NCBI GenBank assembly: GCA_000708835.1
Contig: DF236961.1
Coordinates: forward strand, 310,001-374,000
Source: Klebsormidium nitens
Lineage: Eukaryota > Streptophyta > Klebsormidiophyceae > Klebsormidiales > Klebsormidiaceae
DNA length: 64,000 bases
Direction: 5' to 3'
Shown here: positions 25,574-38,615 of the stretch, one piece after another
Position numbering within the stretch: the stretch's first letter is position 1
Layout: every line of letters begins with the position of its first letter
Notes under the pieces: model-generated
What the model was told of the DNA's origin: nothing
The model's database searches: none
The model's input: the letters and a program-made list of their open reading frames with translations, nothing else
Translations under genes and position numbers: made by a program

Positions 25574-28097
25574 ATGGCTTCCTTTCATCAGCTGCTCTTG
25601 TGCACGTCTCTGATTGTGCTGGTGTTGACCACACAAGTCTCTGGCCAGTACACTGCTTCTGGGAACAAGATCACCTCTGGAGCTAAGGCAACCTTCTATG
25701 GAACTGGAAACGGTGGGTCAAGTAATTCATCCCGAAGATCAGTTCTGTTTTTGTGGATGGTGAAAGATTTTCTGCAGCATTCAAGCGATTGGGCCTTTGC
25801 TTCTATCGAATGTAAATCTTCGCTGTGCTCGCCTTGAATGAGAAAATGGAAATGGGATATTCAATTGTGGATCACACTCAGCGCCTTCTTAATCGTTATT
25901 CTGCGATGCTTGCAGGAGGAGCCTGTGGCTATGGTGAGTTTTGCTCTTCATCTCTGCTATGCAGCGTTTCTTGCTGTTGTAATGTGAGGATCAGTTGAAC
26001 AATGTGTTAGGGAGATGATCCGAACAGCTTCGAAAATCCTTATTCTATCTGCGATTGATTTCAGAAGAGATCAATAATGTATCTTGTTTCTGCTTCAAGA
26101 TTGTTGTCGAGAGGAGTTCCTTTTGATTCTTTTATCTTCTTCTCGATATGATCTGCAGGGAACCCCCCACAGACAAACATCGTTGCGCTCGGCCCCGCTT
26201 TGTACCAGGCAAGACATCTTCCGGAAGATCCACCGAGACAATTTCAACTTCCTGAAGAACTCACCATCTGCATTGATGCACTTCCGAATCTTATGTTGAT
26301 GATTCCGAAATAGAGATCGTCAGAAGTCCTGCAAGTCAAAGACAAGCGTTGAAGATTCTCCCAGAGTCCGTCACTGCGACAATATGGCTCCACATCGAAC
26401 AGGCTTGGAGAGTAATAGCTGACCACTTGAAAGCTGTCCTATGCAGAACGGTCTTGGATGCGGATCGTGCTACGTTGTCTCTTGCATGCCCGGCACGAAT
26501 TCAAAGTCCTTCTGCAAGCCAGGCAGCGTCGAGGTAAGAAACCCAACCTTGATGTACGGACGGAGTCACTGGAGCTTTGTAGTTATTCGCAAAGATTTAG
26601 GATTCCGAATCTGGTCTATGTGTTTCATCTAGCGTCTGTGGCATCGTCGTTTCTATGTTGTGACTCGTGTCAAAGCGAAGGTGTTCGGACAGCTCTACTT
26701 TGCTCACTTGTATTCTTAACAGCCTGGTGGGTAAGATTCAACAAAACGCACAGCAAAAAGTTTCTTTGTATCCATCTTGCAGGTCCTCGCGGTAGACAAG
26801 TGCCCTGAATGCTCAAACAATCATCTCGACTTGAGCTCCTCTGCCTTCGCTCAGATCGCCAACCCTACTGCTGGTATCATCGACATTTCAATTCAGCCGT
26901 AAGTACCTCCAATATAATGTCTACATCTAAAGTCAAATGCTTCGCCTTCCTTCTTTCTGTATATGTATTTTGAAGGACTGACACGCCAGTTCTCTGTTTG
27001 TCTTAGCTTTCGCAAAGATCCGATTCTGCGTTATTTCCTGCTGAACCTTGTTTCTGTGGGGTCACAAAAAGAACATCCAATCGTCGTATCAAGGGATGGA
27101 TTCATTGCAGAATTCGGTGCCCCACGAAAGGCAACATTGTGATCCGCATCGATTCTGGAGCCAACCCCAACTACTTTGCAATCTTCATCCAGGTGAGATA
27201 CACTTAGAGGCAATTGGCTTCTCGTCTGGCAGATTCATTGCCGTCTAGCAGGAACACATGTTCCGAGACCCGGAGTCCTGCAGTCTTGAGATGGCTTGAT
27301 TTATGCTTAAGTCTGGAGTCATACCAAAACCTGGGATGCTGCATGTCAAAAAACTGTCAATCTTGGGAATAAAGCCTCAATTGAAGTCATGACCTGGAAA
27401 GACACTGATCCCGACTAGAATTCATTGACATTTCATTTTTTCCTCCTTGCAGAACGTCGGAGGTGCTGGTTCGGTCAAGCTCATTGAGGCAAACGGCGGG
27501 AGTGGGTGGCAGAAAATGACGCAACTGTAAGTATGTCAAGCATTGAGTTATGGACAAATGAGCTTTCGGCTTATCAGTATCGCACGTTTGTGATATCAGG
27601 ACCGCTTTGGCAGCTAGTTACGAATTGTATGGAGAAAATGTGCTAGCCGCTTATGTGTCTAGTTAGGCTTTTGACACCTAAGTCTTCTGCTGTCAATCAT
27701 GACATGGTTCCTGCACCTCTCTCTGATGCAGATGGGGCGTCAACTGGGTCCTGAATGCTCGCACTCCTGGACCAGTGTCACTCCGTGTAACAGCGAGTGA
27801 CGGAAAGCAGGTGAGATGGTCTGCGTGCGGACCTAGATCCTCGTTTTGTAGTAACTTGGATAGGCTTGAAGCTTGGAGCTTGAGCATGTGGTCGCATATA
27901 GTTCCTGGATCGCACACGGTTTGAATTGATACTTCAAAAAAGAGTCGAAATATTCTGTTCCTGTGTGTAAGAGATGTCCCGATTGTCTAGCATAGTTGAC
28001 AAGGCCGTATCCTTGTCTACAGGTGACCCTCAACAACTGTGTGCCAGCAAACTGGAAAGCTGGATCTTCCTACACGTGCAACGGGCAGTTCTCGTGA
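25574..28097 (+). CDS. Expansin
   Basis: Secreted wall-loosening protein acting on cellulose-hemicellulose contacts without hydrolysis. Nine exons join in phase: 25574-25712, 25916-25933, 26159-26208, 26447-26533, 26783-26898, 27111-27192, 27453-27526, 27732-27810, 28023-28097, total 239 residues. Signal peptide about 1-24 (LLLCTSLIVLVLTTQVSG). Domain 1 is a double-psi beta-barrel: ATFYGTGNGGGACGYG, ALYQNGLGCGSCYVV, CPECSNNHLDLSSSAFAQIA, with the usual HFDL appearing as HLDL. Domain 2 is CBM63-like: GWQKMTQLWGVNWVL, SLRVTASDGKQVTLNNCVPANW. The spacing fits expansins rather than pollen-allergen-only proteins; assignment to EXPA, EXPB or EXLX is not settled. Exon 2 is only 18 nt. The third intron appears to use a GC donor (TACCAG|GCAAGA), which keeps the conserved LYQ-NGLGCG join. 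Confidence 0.93.
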
Positions 28098-29265
28098 TTA
28101 TTTGCACAGGATTGCTGAGGCAGAAGTTACTTTCGTAGCAACCTTAGAACGTTGGTCATTGTGTAGAAGCCTTGCAATACTGCTAGATTGGAAGTGCACA
28201 GCTGAGATCAATCTGGACGACTGAACAGCTCAGTAACTCGCTGAGAGTACTCAAAAGGGACTGCCCAAACACTAAGGTACTAGTGTATGGCATGCTTCAA
28301 TCAGGTAGATAATTTAGCGTTAAGGCCCGTGTTGACAGCTTCCATCGAACTTAAATGCAGAGAGCTATTCTTAATCTGCATGGGCCAGGCTCATCCGATG
28401 AGGGGCTCGAGACGATTCAAATCAAACCCGCTTGCAACGTGGCCGGTCCCACTGAGACCAACTCTCCCTCCATGCAATGACTTTCCAGGCTCGTCAAGCA
28501 AACTTGCTCGTGCCCGTTTCCGATTTATAGATTTTCGACAGAGTGACGGCCGGATCATGGTCATTCATGCGTACCAATCGATAAAGAAAGCGCAGTTTCA
28601 CTTGTCATGCAAGCAATGATGCAAATATGGACCCTGTTCAGAACTGTCCGACGCGACATGCAATATGATCGATACAGTAATGCACGGACTAGTTTAGGAA
28701 TAATAAGAGCTAGGTATAATAAGCTCCAACTAACACTAAAATTCTATAACCCATTGAACAATTCATGCGCGAGTCTGCAACCGTACCCACGGCCAAACTA
28801 ACCCCACCCGTCCCAGGGTAGTTAGCTTATTATACCTAAATTAGCTAGCCAACTCGATATAGTATAGTAAGTTCAGTGACCATGGTAATAGCATGCAGGG
28901 CTGACATATTGCAGAGGATTGGACGGGGATGCACCAGTACGTGCCAACTCGCGAACTACATGATGAGTGACGGTGCGCGTATAACATGGAGCACCGGCCC
29001 CGGCCCAGCCGACCACAAGTGCACGAGCCTATCCATACCGTCATGCAGTCGGATGGTGACGTGGCTAGTGTCTGACTATCTTTGATCTAGAAAGAGCCGC
29101 TAGCGCGGCCCCGCATACACTTTTAGTATCAATCGTATGGTACAACTCAAGCGCTGAGTCTGGCGTTGAGAGGGACGGGTCAAATGGCATCAACTTAGTC
29201 AAAGAATGGATGATGGCATCGCCCTTTATGAAACCCATCGAGATCGGCTCGTCTGACTCCATCAA
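28098..29265. other. Intergenic between convergent expansin and BIN4
   Basis: No gene recognised. Contains the small inverted repeat at about 28708-28840. The word AACCCCACCCGTCCC here (about 28799) also occurs at about 10834, which suggests a dispersed relic. Confidence 0.5.
28708..28840. repeat. Small inverted repeat, MITE-like
   Basis: GCTAGGTATAATAAGCTCCA at about 28709 is mirrored by GTTAGCTTATTATACC at about 28821, and TAGTTTAGG/CTAAATTAGCT words flank both. Arms are about 20 bp around a spacer of about 90 bp. No coding content. Confidence 0.5.
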
Positions 29266-32200
29266 TCAGGTCTTTTTGCTCTTCTTCGACTTGTCAACTT
29301 GTGCCTTGGCCTGTTTCCGCGGTTTTGCCTTCGCTTTTGGCTTCGCTTTTGCCTTCGCTCCAGCCTGCAAGAGCAACATGAAGGCCCCGGGTTCAGCATG
29401 CTTTTTACTGGTTGAACCACCTGGGTGAACAAATCTTGATGCAAGCAAGCTCTGCTATCACGTCTAGATGCGTCTCACATAGGGCGCGGGAAGACTGAGC
29501 AGATGAGATAACGTCCTCTTAACGTTTTAGGGCCGCACCATGATGAAGACGGCCCTGTAATGGAATCTGCCAGGACAAATTACTGACGAAGCTGACAACC
29601 AAGCCTCGACATTGTATTCCAAACAGCGAGAGCCGATGCGCCCATTACTTGAGCAGAATATGAAGCCATAATCCGACCTGAATAACCTGCAATATGGCGC
29701 TTTGACGACTTGAATTTCTTTCCCGCGCCGTCACTGTCTTTCATTCGCTGTGGAGAGCTCACGACTGAATAAAACTTCAAAGAATACTCTGTAACTCAAG
29801 CCTCGAGTATGCACATTGGTTGCAAAATCGGTATGCTGTTGTTCACAGGCTTGCACGAGCCTTCGAGTTTAAAAGCTTACATGATGGTCAGTGCACAGAT
29901 CTAGACTCAAGGTCATTATGTACCGTGGCCCCTTCGTAATAGCAGCACCAGCATGTCACTTCTTTAGCCGAGGAGTTAGAGCTATCATCCGAGCTTTGCG
30001 CGACCGGAGTTTCCTCTTCTCAAGAGCGCGCCTGTTGCAGAATCTCACCTTGACGGCTCTCTTTTTGGGCGCCACGCTGGGCTTCTTTTTCGGTTTCGCA
30101 TCGCCGTCCTTCTTAGCCGCCTTTTTCCGCTCCGTTCCCGTGGGCCCCTCTTCAGCCCCAGCGCCTTCGGCAGGTCCGGCGTCTTGCCCGGTGGACTTCC
30201 CCGGGCGCTCGTCCTCCGCCCCCTCGCCGAAGTCGAAATCGTCTAGGGTTCCCTCAATTGTCGTCTCGGTCTGGAACACGTTTGTTTCTTCTCGGAGCTG
30301 CACGAAGTCGTTCATGACCGACTCCACCTAGAACGAATCAAAAACAGGGTTAGGTGAAAACATATGGGACATCATCAGTTGGTGATTGTCAAGTGACTGT
30401 AGACGACACTCCTATGGTAGCCGCTCTCTTTCCTTACTGGCTGTGAAATGACGTTGGAACTTAAAGAATTGCTTCAGTTTACTAGCCAAGAAGATAAAGG
30501 CTGCGCAAAGTCTGCCAAGCACCGCTTTTAAGCAACGCTTGTTTACGCCAGCTTTGGAGATGGTCGCACAACCCCATCCCTCGGGGCGACTTCCGACCTC
30601 AGAGCACATCGTCATCAACACATCATCGTCAAGAGGCGTCAGAACGCACCCTGCCGAAATCCTGCCAAGACAGAAGTTGTAGAACGTACGACGTCATCAA
30701 ACGAAGCTGAAAGACACCAGAACGGATTGCGGACCAACCGAGGAGAGATGCGCTGGACTCTAGAGCCCCAGCGAAAGCATTAGAACCAACGTACTCATCG
30801 GGTGACTCGGATTCCAAACCCTATTTGAGACGCTCCTTATCAATCCAGATAGAACAAATATGTTCGTCGGACGTACGAAGGTTCAGCCACGTGGCAAGAG
30901 TGGATTCGCTGTCAGTCCGCTCCCCACCTTCGCTTCCGTCGGGCCCAGGTTGACGACCATAAACGTCGTGGACGGCACGACCGTCGCCCGGTACATGACC
31001 CCCTTCAGATCCAGAAACATGTTGTCCCCGTCTCCCCCCGGCTTCTTCAGCACTGAAAAGCGCCCCACTGCCCCGACGTCGCCACTAAGGTCGAGCGCAT
31101 TCTCACCCTCGCCCTCGCACTCGACGAGCACCTGTGCGAGTAAGGGCGGGGAGGTTTGGAACGGGACGGCGAAGTCGCCGCCTTGGTTGGAAGGAGACGA
31201 GGTTCTTTCCCTGAGCACACGCTTGACGACTGACATCGAGACGACGAAAGATCCGTTCCTTCTAAAGCTTAACGAGCAAACAAACCAGAGGTTCAGAGCG
31301 AAACCAGAACCAGGGGAAGGGGAGAAAAGGTGTTTTCACATTCAAAAGAGGGGATTCCGGGACGCCAAACCACAGGGACGCGAAAGACAAACCGCAAGTC
31401 TGGGCTGCGCTTCTTCGCGTGAGAAGCACCCGGCGAAAACAACGTTCTTACGCTGAACCAGCCTCTACGTGGCTTTTCGCAGAGCAAAGCCTCCAGATGC
31501 CTCTCTCCACATGCTGAGAATCTTCCCCCGTCGTATGATTGCTCGAGCTTGAGCCGCCTTTTCCAAGTACCCACAACAAGACCTACCCCAGGTGGGGTGT
31601 CATCGAGTCAACTTCACTTGTCCGACCACTCAGCCATTGAAGCAGAAAGGCCCGCGGCCCATTTCAGAGCGTGCCGCCAGCAACCAAAGGGTTTGAAAGC
31701 CAGCCAGACTACCCGTGTACCGCTCACCTTGGTTCGGTGCACCTTGTCAGGCATCATTAGCGGCAGAGTCGCGGCTGCCCGCGGCTTTCCCTTCCTCTCC
31801 GGTCCCACTTCCTGCGTCGGCCCAACCGTCGCTTGCGTTCCCAACTCGTTTAGAACGGACTCCTCCTCCAAAGCCCCGCTCTTCCTCCTCTTGGCTGGAC
31901 TGACGACCTTCTTCTCAATGCCCGCCCCGTCTTCGTCGTTGAGAACGAAGCCCCCACTCTTCCTCCTCTTCGCGGGACTAACGACCTTCTTCTCAATACC
32001 TGCCCCGTCTTCGTTGAGATTCAGACCCCCGCTCTTCCTCCGTTTCTGGACACTGTGGACCTTGTTCTCATCCGGAGTCGCTTTTTCATCCGTGTCTAGT
32101 TCTACGTCCACCTTCGCTTTGCCCCGTCGCTTCCGCTCCAAGAGCGACAAAGCGCCTTCCTCTTTCCCGCTCGTTTCCTCACCCTCTGACTCATTTTCTT

Positions 32201-34829
32201 CGTTTGTGGACGGCTTAGCTCGACTCTGTTTTCGCCCCTCGTCTCCTTCCCCCTCTAAGTTGCGACGCCCCTTCTCCGAACGCTGCGAAGTGCCATTCTC
32301 CCCCCTAACATCGTCCATTTCTTCGTCCTCTGATGCGCTTTCTTCCTTGTACGAAGGCTTTGCACGCTTCCGGGCACTCCTCTCGCTCCTGCCAAACCCG
32401 CTCGATCCGCCGACGTCAGCGCCATCACACGCCTTCCCCCCCTCCTCTTTTCCATCAGCTTCCTCACCTACAATTCCCTTTCGCTTCCTCCCTCTGCCAG
32501 CACTCTCACCATGCTTTTCGGAACCACCCATTACTTTCCCCTTATCAAAATGCTTGCCAGTCTTGTCGATTGCTTCCATTCCTGCCTGGGAGGCGTTCAC
32601 ACCATCTAACCCACTCGCCGCTTCCATGCTTCTGGTGCCTTTCAGGGGGCTCAAACCGAGTCGCGCGGCAGGGGACATAGTCAACCGCCGCGCCACTTCT
32701 TTTTCTGTCTCCGCGGGCAAAGCATAGGGGTCCGTTTCTGCATCCTGGCCCCCAGTCGCGGTCTCGAGGATTACATCCGGTTGGGAATCAATGACCCCTT
32801 GAGAAGTGGCCTCGCCTGTCTGACCGTTCAGGCTGACTGGAGGTTTGCTTTTCGTACCAGAGGGTTTCGAAGGGGTTTCGTCGGCGATTTTGGAGGGTTT
32901 GCGAGCGCGGAGTGGGTTCTCAGCGAGAGCGACAGATTGCTGGGTGGCTAAGGGGGGTGGCTCTGCAGAAGAGGCGAAGAAAAGCTTCCGTCAGCCTGTA
33001 TCGATTGAAGTGTGACATCTAGCAGACTCCAAAAGGCATCTTCGACTTGGTTCTTCGTGTTTCATGAGATCCTCAAGCGAAGGCAATGTCGCGCGTACTA
33101 GAAATGACGCTCAGAAGACTTTGAGCTGGCCCGGAAGTCGAATTTGTGAGGGCTTTTCCACGATGCAGATGACCTTCTGGAGAGTGCATGCTTTCAACTG
33201 GGCGAAGCGTGACGGTTATTTCGGATTCTGGATGAGCTTCAGGCGCAATAAGAAATTGCAAGAGTTACGGACTTCACATTGAAAGCACTTTTTACCACCA
33301 GGTTTCAACAGCGTTCCGAATCCTGAACTTGAAGAGGATCCAGACTAACTCACCATCATCTGAGTCGAGATTGATCACTCCTTCCCCTGCTTTTGGAAGC
33401 CCCTCATCCTCCGCACCTTTTGTGCTCGCTGCCTCTTCCAAACCCTCGGCCCGCCCCTTCTTCCCTCCCGGGTTCCTCTCACCCCCCCGTCCAGTCTGCC
33501 TCTGCAACCCCCCCTCTCTGGATACCTCTTCTGCAGTCTGAGTCTCTCCCCCTGTCGCTTCAGCACCCTTCCCTCGAGCTTTGCGCCCCCCTCGCTCTGC
33601 CCCGCTGATGCTAGCATTAGTCGCAACAACAACTTCGCTGATGTCAGCGCCCTCCCCTCTTCGCCCCCTGGATCTTTTACCTCCGCTCAAAGGTTCCCCC
33701 TCTCTATATCCTTCCAGAGCCTCATTAGGCAGACCCTCGGCAGTTTGATTGGGTATCCCATTGTGGCTTATATTGCGTTGTCCAAGTGTGACAGAGTCAG
33801 AACTCAGACGTGCGCTACTCTTGACACCAGCTTTTGGAACAGATGATAGAGTGGCTGGGAGGTTGGCGACGGTGTCGTCCAGGGCGTACGGGTCTGCCAT
33901 GCCGTCCAAATCCGAGGAAGGGGGTGTGGTAGGAGCCTGAAAGTGGACGAGAAGTTGATCAGATGATGACGCTTCTCACAGAATTGTTTACCCGTCAGCT
34001 CTGGCCACGCGGTGGTACTTTCTCTATTAACATCTTGTTGATATTTTGATTGTTTCCTCCGACTGCAATCTGAGGTTCAGCGATCACAGAGTTCCACTGT
34101 AGCTCTTCTGCAAAGGGACAACCAGAAGAACACACTTCCAATGATGCCCCAGGCTCAGTGTAGCCATTTGAAAGTGACCCGGTTCTTGCTAGATACTATC
34201 ACGAGAAAGTGAAGTTGCCTAACAGGTGCGTCATGCTGGCAAGGAACGAGGTTCAACACGCTGTTCCATCAGGAAAACCCTTCAAATATTTCCGCAGAGA
34301 CACCAGTCCACATTCTTAGAAGAACCTTAGCCTTAATCTTGATTTCTAACCTAGGAACCTTCAGAAATCACCACCCCTCCTGACAGAGCTGACTAAAAGC
34401 TCGGTAGTAGAGACTAAAAGCTAAATGGTGGGATCTTCAGAATGTTGCTTGCATTGATATGCTTCGCTCTCATAACATGCATGAAGCACGTGTGTGTTAT
34501 CGAAACAGAGGTCCTTGAGTACCATCAACTCCTCTATCCAAGACCCGTAAGTCTCCTTGACCTATCTGAATGAGACGCGGTTCTGATGAAAGGATGGAAT
34601 CCCGAAGAACTATTGAAGAACCATGCAAAACGTGCCAACTCAACGTGCAAAACCCAACACAAACTTTCAACTGAGAGCACATTATGTGAAGGCAATTGGA
34701 TACGGAAGGGATGAACAAGTGGCCCCATTTGGCATTTGCCAAATTGTCGCTTTGAGTCTGAGCTTCGAATGAGTAACTCACCTGGAACTCCCTCATCCAA
34801 TCTGGAGAGCTTTCCCTTGCTCCCGCCAT
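29266..34829 (-). CDS. BIN4: BIN4/MIDGET, topoisomerase VI complex subunit
   Basis: DNA-binding partner of plant topoisomerase VI (SPO11-3, TOP6B, RHL1), needed for endoreduplication. Six exons join in phase: 34782-34829, 33354-33936, 31728-32962, 30928-31131, 30049-30327, 29266-29364, total 815 residues against about 450 in Arabidopsis. Recognised by SSPDWMREFQ at the start and the conserved core VLVECEGE...LDLSGDVGAVGRF, LDLKGVMYRATVVPSTTFMV, VNLGPTEAK, VMNDFVQLREETNVFQTETT and IEGTLDDFDFG. It ends in a Lys/Ala-rich tail (AGAKAKAKPKAKAK, then SKKSKKT). Exons 2-3 encode about 600 residues of charged low-complexity sequence. This includes imperfect repeats of GAGIEKKVVSPAKRRKSG (about 31870-32040), which look like AT-hook or nuclear-localisation type basic patches separated by acidic runs. 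The extra length is the main departure from land-plant proteins. Confidence 0.92.
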
Positions 34830-35385
34830 TGCTCTGATATTTGCTTCAGAGCTCTCTACTCCTACATGGTACTCTGTTCAAAGGGCGTCATCGGCCAGTT
34901 TGCAAATGCCAGATGAACAATTCAGTCTGGACTCTGGACACTTTCATTGTTTCAAATGTCCCGAGCAAGCAAGGCGAGATTGGATACACAGACACGCAAA
35001 CAAATAATAAACTTCTAAGTTAAAACCCAGAGGTTGGTACTGTACCCAAGTATAAACGTGCCCGATCAACTGGGCCCACTTGTCCGGGCGGCCGCAACCG
35101 CGCGCTTCAATCCAGGGTACGATTTAGAATCTTGTCCCCGGAACATATGCCCGGGTATTAGTGCACTTCAAAGAAGTCGTGGGTACATAATCTGCAGGGT
35201 ACTACTATTTGAGGATTTTAGGTTTCTTGCAGCTTGCAAGAACTGCAATGCGTGAAGGTCCAAGAAGAAGCTCACTTCTCAGGACCACATGCAATGTCAC
35301 CGAGTGCTGTGTTTGGCGCCTGTCCGATCCCCTGCAACAACAAAATTGAGTTCCAGAGCCTTGTAAAATCTGCAAGTTCCATGCA
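34830..35385. promoter_or_regulatory. Divergent promoter interval between BIN4 and gene A
   Basis: About 555 bp separates the opposing start codons. TATAAA occurs at about 35050 (plus orientation) in a suitable place for gene A. No other motif is claimed. Confidence 0.35.
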
Positions 35386-37410
35386 ATGTCGGACCTAGAG
35401 GTTTCGGCGCATGGTTGGGGGGATCCCTCGGCCCCCGCGCAAACTCCACTGGAATGGGGCCAGACGGACAGCGCCCGTTCTTCGCTCAGGAAGCGGGATC
35501 GCCCCATGAGCTTTGACGCAGGTTCGCTGCATCTGTCTGAGGGAAACCCTCAGTATTCTTGGGGGGAGCAATTCTTGAGTTTCTTTCCAGAAGGGGGCAA
35601 TGGGAATGCAGTAGGTGAGGGGGGACTCCAATTTGAGGGGTTGGCAATCAACCAGAATCAGGGGTTCGGAATCAATGGAAGTGAGGGGCTCAACTCTTTG
35701 TTGGCGGACAGTGCGGATAGTTCGGAATGCATGGAGCGTCTGCAATTGCAGGATGGGCCGTATGAGCAGGGCGCCTATGAGCAAGACCCGGGTGCTTATG
35801 GCGAGCCAGCTTACGAACAAGCCATCTATGACCACACGGCAAGTAGAAACGACTTTGGCGAGGGTCTGCAAGAGCAAGTCCCGGACATTTTGGCGCAGCT
35901 CGGCGTCCCTGGTTCCGGTCCAAGCACCGACGCCGACTCCCTCCTCCTAGAGGATGTGCCCCCTCTTCCTTCGACAGCTGTCGGTTCGATTGCTCCCGCC
36001 TCGCCAGCTGTCCCCGCCCGCAATGTGCCGCAGTCAGCCTCAAAAGTGATGACGTCAGCAGAGATCCAGGACGCTTACGTTCAGAGCTGGGGTGGGCAGA
36101 ATCTCAGGAAGGAGCCGAGCGGGGGCCAGAGACAAAGTCCCAGCCTAGTTGGCGCCAACGAGAAGGCGGGAGAAAAGCCAAAGCCTCCCGGCGAGAAGGG
36201 CCAGGAGTGGTCGGTCAACGGCGCAAAGACTCAGGCCGCGAGCATCATCCGGGACTTGTTTCGCCGTCCCGAGGCAAAGCGCCAGGCGGTCGTCGTAGAG
36301 GGGGGCCGCGTCGGATTTCTCGAGAAGGCGGTGAGCCGCTTGCCGGCCCGAAACCCTAAACCCTCCAAACCCTCCGACGTCTCCGGGCCCGCAAGGAGCA
36401 CCTCCGGCCCGTCCGTCTCCGACACGGGCAGCGGGGGGTCGTTTTTGCAGCCGGACGCAACCCCCCTTGTGCCGCCGCCCCGCACATTCTCTGACTCTCC
36501 CGAGTTTTCTCGAGCGGACTCCTCACAGAAAGGTGCTGGGGAGTCAAAGGAGGATGCAATTGCGGACACAATGCGGCGAGTGGGTGAACGCGTCGCGGGG
36601 GTGCTTGCGGGGGAGTTGGATGCAAACCTGCCGCAGTATGATGCAACAGCAAACGGAGAGGCGGCAGAGCTCGCCTCAAGAATGGGTGGCGCATCGGAAA
36701 CCGTTTCTGGTGAGGGTGGGGCGTCGGACTTGGGTCCAGGATTGGGAGGGGTAAAAGGAAGGGAGGACTTTGGGCCTGGAATGGCGGAAATGGAAAGTAG
36801 GTCAGCGTTGCCGGACCTGACGACAGCGGCAGGACTGGAGTGGTTGCTGGAGGACGAGCCAGAGTTGCGGGGCAACGGGGGCGGGAATGCGGCGGGTGGG
36901 TGTTCTTACCTCTGCTAAGCTCTGAATACGAAAAGACGAAAAAGTGCATGCCTTCTTCTCTTTGTCCTGCCCTGGTGAAGACCAAGGATGTAAAGGAATG
37001 TTACAACCTACCACGATCACCAAATAATTCACAAGAACACAACATGTGAAGTCAATCTAGGCTTTGAGGAGGCCCTTGAATGCGCGTTATATACACAAAG
37101 GAAGCAAGCAACACCTTATGTTCGCAGAATGTAACAAATACACACTGCTGACGATCAAATTTGTTCTTCAAGAAACATAGATCAAAATGCATACTGTAGG
37201 TTTTCTGATTGCCAACGTTCTGAACTTTGGATTTACTTGCAGGGATGGCCGCTGAGGTCAGCCCCGCTGACGTCAGCCCCGAGCTGTGGCTCCCCGGCTT
37301 TGCGGAATGGCTGGCAAAGGAGAAAGGGGCCGGCGGGGCAAGTAGAGAAGCGGGGTCGTTGGGGGCTGCTGGCTTGGCAAAACCGTTGGCAGGAATGACT
37401 TTGCAGTCAG
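35386..37410 (+). CDS. Gene A: uncharacterised protein, SLRKRDRPMSFD family
   Basis: Not recognised as any family I can name. Exon 1 is 35386-36895 (503 codons plus one base); exon 2 is 37243-37410, ending in a donor-like GTGTGC. Without that splice the frame stops at 37433 (566 residues). A paralogue, A', lies inverted at 54952-56876. Shared segments define three conserved blocks: N-terminal SLRKRDRPMSFDA followed by a Trp-Gly-Glu-Gln patch; a central block WSVNGAKTQAASIIRDLF-RRPEAKRQAV; and C-terminal SPELWLPGFAEWLA in exon 2. Between them the sequence is acidic, Gly/Ser/Pro-rich and poorly conserved, as in disordered regulatory proteins. No signal peptide or TM segment. A nuclear scaffold or transcriptional cofactor is a guess. 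It is followed on the same strand by gene B, and both were duplicated together. Confidence 0.75.
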
Positions 37411-38615
37411 GTGTGCATCCTGCCATCTTTTGATCTTTTCAGAAGTCCTGGTTTCTCGGCTTTCTCCATCTTTGTTGACTAGTTTTGGGTGTTGATGTCC
37501 TTCCCTTTCCATCTTCCTCCTTCTTGTTCGTGCTGCTCGTCTTTGAATCTTTTAACCATCGGGGTCCGTATGCATTGCCTTCGAAGGCAGCAGTCTAGAT
37601 TACGCCTTGCTCTCAAAGCTTAGGACCTCTTCTGAAGCCCCCTATTCCCACCAATCCTCGCCAAAGTTGCTAGCGCACACGGACTTTGCTCAGGTCATCT
37701 TTTACCGCGCCTGCGCCACCTGTGGATGGAACTCCTCGCTCGGTGCCTGAGCCTGCCATTTTCCAACGACTGGGAATGAAAGGCGTACTTAGCAAATTAG
37801 GCCCCAACTTTCAGCTATCGCAGATCTTACGTTTGTCCATAATCCACACCTTTTTTGTCTCAAGGCTTGTTTGATCGCTTCTTACTTCCTTTTGAAAGAG
37901 TCTCTTTGCTCCTATTGGTTGCACTTTTGTCCTTTATTGAGTTCTAAGAACTTTTTGTATTTCGATATATCAATTTATTTATGAGTGTTAACAATTTTAA
38001 AACAACTTTGAATGATTATCAATTAAGAATTAAGTAAAACAATCCAAGATCCGTTCCTCATCTTTGTCTCGCTGTTTCTGGCAAATCCAGTCTCGTACCA
38101 ATCCCTTTGCTACAATCGCTGCAATGGGTTGGGGGGGGAAACTCCCCCTGCCAGCCTTCAGTTGGACGGTTTCGGGCATACCGGTCATGAACGGACGTTT
38201 TTCGGACACCCCTCCAACGTCTCTGCAATTCTGTTGAATGCGATCGCCATGTTCCGGACCCTTTTCGGACCCCTCGTTCCGTGCAGAAGCTGCGCCGGTG
38301 ACCCCTGCTGAAACGCCTTTGGGTCAAAGCCCCACCCAGCTCCATAACCATGATTCGACCAGTTCGGATGAGCTCCTTGGATCGTTCCGTCACCCTCCCT
38401 CATGTCTGCCTCTTTGGGGCAGAGTCCCTCCCTTCCACCCCCCCCAAACGAACGCTCCACCGCTTGTGGGTGGAGCTCCCCCCCGTGCAGCTCCGCTCAA
38501 ACACTTTCCGGACAATGTCGGATTTTTTTTTGACAATCTTGGACTCCATTTTTATCACTTCTGCTCCTGTCAGGCGCATTCTGTCAATTACATAACGGCT
38601 TCTCGTCCCTTGCAG
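37411..38615 (+). other. A-B interval with decayed copies of gene B exon b1
   Basis: Holds the undetermined 3' end of gene A and 5' end of gene B. From about 38100 it contains decayed copies of the start of gene B exon b1: CGCTGCAATGGGTTGGGGG (about 38118), CTGAAACGCCTTTGGG (about 38308) and CGCTCCACCGCTTGTGGGTG (38453), before the intact copy at 38643. A looser match, CTGCGCCACCTGTGGATGG, at about 37712 follows an acceptor-like CTCAG. Spacing is mostly 150-190 bp. Confidence 0.55.

Noticed and set aside
31549-32727. 392-residue plus-strand open frame rich in Ser, Pro and Leu
   Set aside because: Antisense to the well-supported BIN4 exon 3; produced by low-complexity codons.
37686-37770. Third exon of gene A reading HLWMELLARCL to a stop
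   Set aside because: Phase fits, but the sequence resembles the gene B exon b1 echoes and has no counterpart in A', so it is more likely a decayed echo.
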